The position numbers were made by a program, and so were the translations under genes. Positions 13,382 to 14,664 of a stretch of 14,664 bases of DNA are shown here, piece by piece (the first letter of the stretch is position 1; the number at the start of each line of letters is the position of its first letter). This DNA comes from Accumulibacter sp964428215 (lineage in GTDB: Bacteria; Pseudomonadota; Gammaproteobacteria; Burkholderiales; Rhodocyclaceae), in the NCBI GenBank assembly GCA_964428215.1, contig CAYRXO010000082.1:1-14664 (forward strand), read 5' to 3'. The notes under the pieces were generated by a model, which was not told where the DNA came from, did not search any database, and saw nothing but the letters and a program-made list of their open reading frames with translations.

Positions 13382-14664
13382 TTAAACCGTGCCACTACGC
13401 GTCTCGATTTCATCAAGTAGTCGCCTGATCAGTGCCGCAACCGGCATCTGTCCCAGGTTCCCTCCGCCGCGTGTTCGCACGGTTACCAGATCGGCTGCCA
13501 CTTCCTGGTCACCAACGATGATTTGGTAGGGTAGCTTGTTCAAACTATGTTCTCGTATTTTAAAGGTAATTTTTTCGTTGCGCAAATCGGCTTCGACACG
13601 CAGGCCCGCTGCCCGCAAAGCGGCGGCTATTTCGCCAGCGTAATGTTCCTGTTTCTCGGAGATATTGATCACCACCGCCTGAATCGGTGCCAGCCACAAG
13701 GGCATCGCACCTGCATGGTTTTCGATCAGGATACCGATGAAGCGTTCGAGAGAACCAAGAATTGCCCGGTGCAGCATCACTGGCGTATGCCGGCTGTTGT
13801 CTTCGCCGACGTATTCGGCACCCAGACGCAGCGGCATCGAGAAATCGACCTGCACTGTCCCGCATTGCCAGGAGCGACCAATGGCGTCTTTGACGTGAAA
13901 CTCGATTTTCGGACCATAAAAAGCGCCTTCGCCCGGTAACTCGTCCCACGAGAGATTGGCAAGCTTCAGGGCTGCACGCAACGCGTGTTCCGCCTTATCC
14001 CAAACGGCGTCCGAACCAACCCGTTTTTCCGGGCGCAGCGCCAATTTGATGGCGATGTCCCGAAAACCGAAATCGTCATAGACCTTGCGTACCAGAGCGT
14101 TAAAAGCGCTGACTTCCGACTGGATCTGATCTTCGGTGCAGAAGATGTGACCATCGTCCTGGGTGAAGCCGCGGATACGCATGATACCGTGCAGGGCACC
14201 GGAGGGTTCGTTGCGGTGACAGGAACCGAACTCACCGTAGCGCAGCGGCAGATCACGGTAACTGCGCAGTCCGGTGTTGAATATCTGAACGTGCCCGGGA
14301 CAGTTCATCGGTTTGATCGCGTAGTCGTGCTTTTCCGACTCGGTGGTGAACATGTTGTCCTTGTAGTTTTCCCAGTGTCCCGACTTTTCCCACAGCGAGC
14401 GATCGAGGATCTGTGGGCACTTGACCTCCTGGTAGCCGTTCTGCTGATAGACGCGGCGCATGTATTGCTCGATTTCCTGCCAGATCGACCATCCTTTGGC
14501 ATGCCAGAAAACCATGCCGGGTGCCTCGTCCTGCAGATGAAAGAGATCAAGTTGTCGGCCAAGCTTGCGGTGATCGCGCTTCTTGGCTTCTTCCAGCATC
14601 TCCAGATGAGCGTCCTGATCCTCCTTGTGCACCCAGGCGGTGGCGTGAATGCGTTGAAGTTGCT
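13382..14664 (-). CDS. thrS: threonyl-tRNA synthetase, C-terminal two thirds (5' end outside window)
   Basis: This class II synthetase charges tRNA-Thr. The frame stays open to the right edge, so 426 of roughly 640 residues are present. The N-terminal TGS and most of the editing domain are outside. It begins QLQRIHATAWVHKEDQ, aligned with the start of the catalytic domain in E. coli ThrS. Visible landmarks are KRDHRKLGRQLDLFH, GMVFWHAKGW, the zinc cysteine in MNCPGHVQIF, motif 2 FGSCHRNEPSGALHGIMRIRGFTQDDGHIFC, GEGAFYGPKIEFHV, QCGTVQVDFSMP, and motif 3 with HRAILGSLERFIGIL. The last 100 residues are the anticodon-binding domain (WLAPIQAVVINIS to LRNEKITFKIREHSLNKLPYQIIVGDQEV). infC follows after 26 bases, so thrS is the upstream member of the operon here. 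Any thrS leader control lies outside the window. Confidence 0.98.
   Translation of the reverse strand, partial: QLQRIHATAWVHKEDQDAHLEMLEEAKKRDHRKLGRQLDLFHLQDEAPGMVFWHAKGWSIWQEIEQYMRRVYQQNGYQEVKCPQILDRSLWEKSGHWENYKDNMFTTESEKHDYAIKPMNCPGHVQIFNTGLRSYRDLPLRYGEFGSCHRNEPSGALHGIMRIRGFTQDDGHIFCTEDQIQSEVSAFNALVRKVYDDFGFRDIAIKLALRPEKRVGSDAVWDKAEHALRAALKLANLSWDELPGEGAFYGPKIEFHVKDAIGRSWQCGTVQVDFSMPLRLGAEYVGEDNSRHTPVMLHRAILGSLERFIGILIENHAGAMPLWLAPIQAVVINISEKQEHYAGEIAAALRAAGLRVEADLRNEKITFKIREHSLNKLPYQIIVGDQEVAADLVTVRTRGGGNLGQMPVAALIRRLLDEIETRSGTV

Overview
The window looks like a chromosomal segment of a betaproteobacterium, most plausibly from the Rhodocyclales (the Accumulibacter/Dechloromonas neighbourhood). 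This is inferred from protein sequence similarity recalled from known families and from gene order. No database search was possible, so the genus is uncertain. Two conserved housekeeping blocks flank a short, visibly A+T-richer pocket.

Left block (1-4454, + strand): the 3' part of sucA, then sucB and lpdA, encoding E1, E2 and E3 of the 2-oxoglutarate dehydrogenase complex. The genes are tightly spaced, except for an 88-base sucB-lpdA gap that holds a strong hairpin. The operon ends at a 16-bp bidirectional terminator shared with a convergent metallo-beta-lactamase-fold (YcbL/GloB-type) hydrolase gene at 4470-5102.

Middle pocket (about 5103-7850): this holds a small CxxC...CxxC zinc-ribbon protein on the minus strand (5572-6006) and about 1 kb with no convincing gene. 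It also holds a plus-strand gene (7059-7721) whose N-terminus is a Mu-type winged HTH, as in phage Mu repressor and MuA, joined to an unrecognised helical C-terminal region. The pocket lies beside the 3' end of a tRNA gene. I see no att duplication, integrase or transposase catalytic domain, so calling it a mobile remnant is only an inference. It is the least explained part of the window.

Right block (7847-14664, minus strand): the translation cluster thrS-infC-rpmI-rplT-pheS-pheT-ihfA-merR-like, followed by tRNA-Pro(GGG). Transcription runs right to left. infC starts with the rare AUC codon behind a good Shine-Dalgarno. A two-tier hairpin precedes rpmI, where L20-type autoregulation would act. 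A perfect 10-bp GNRA hairpin separates rplT from pheS. The tRNA-Pro has a near-consensus promoter overlapping the end of the merR-like gene and a clear intrinsic terminator. The block makes two aminoacyl-tRNA synthetases, IF3, two 50S proteins and an IHF subunit.

I see no CRISPR array, intact insertion sequence or clear new multi-gene system. The best candidates for novelty are the two accessory genes, the palindromes in front of the Mu-type regulator, and the structured leaders in the translation operon.
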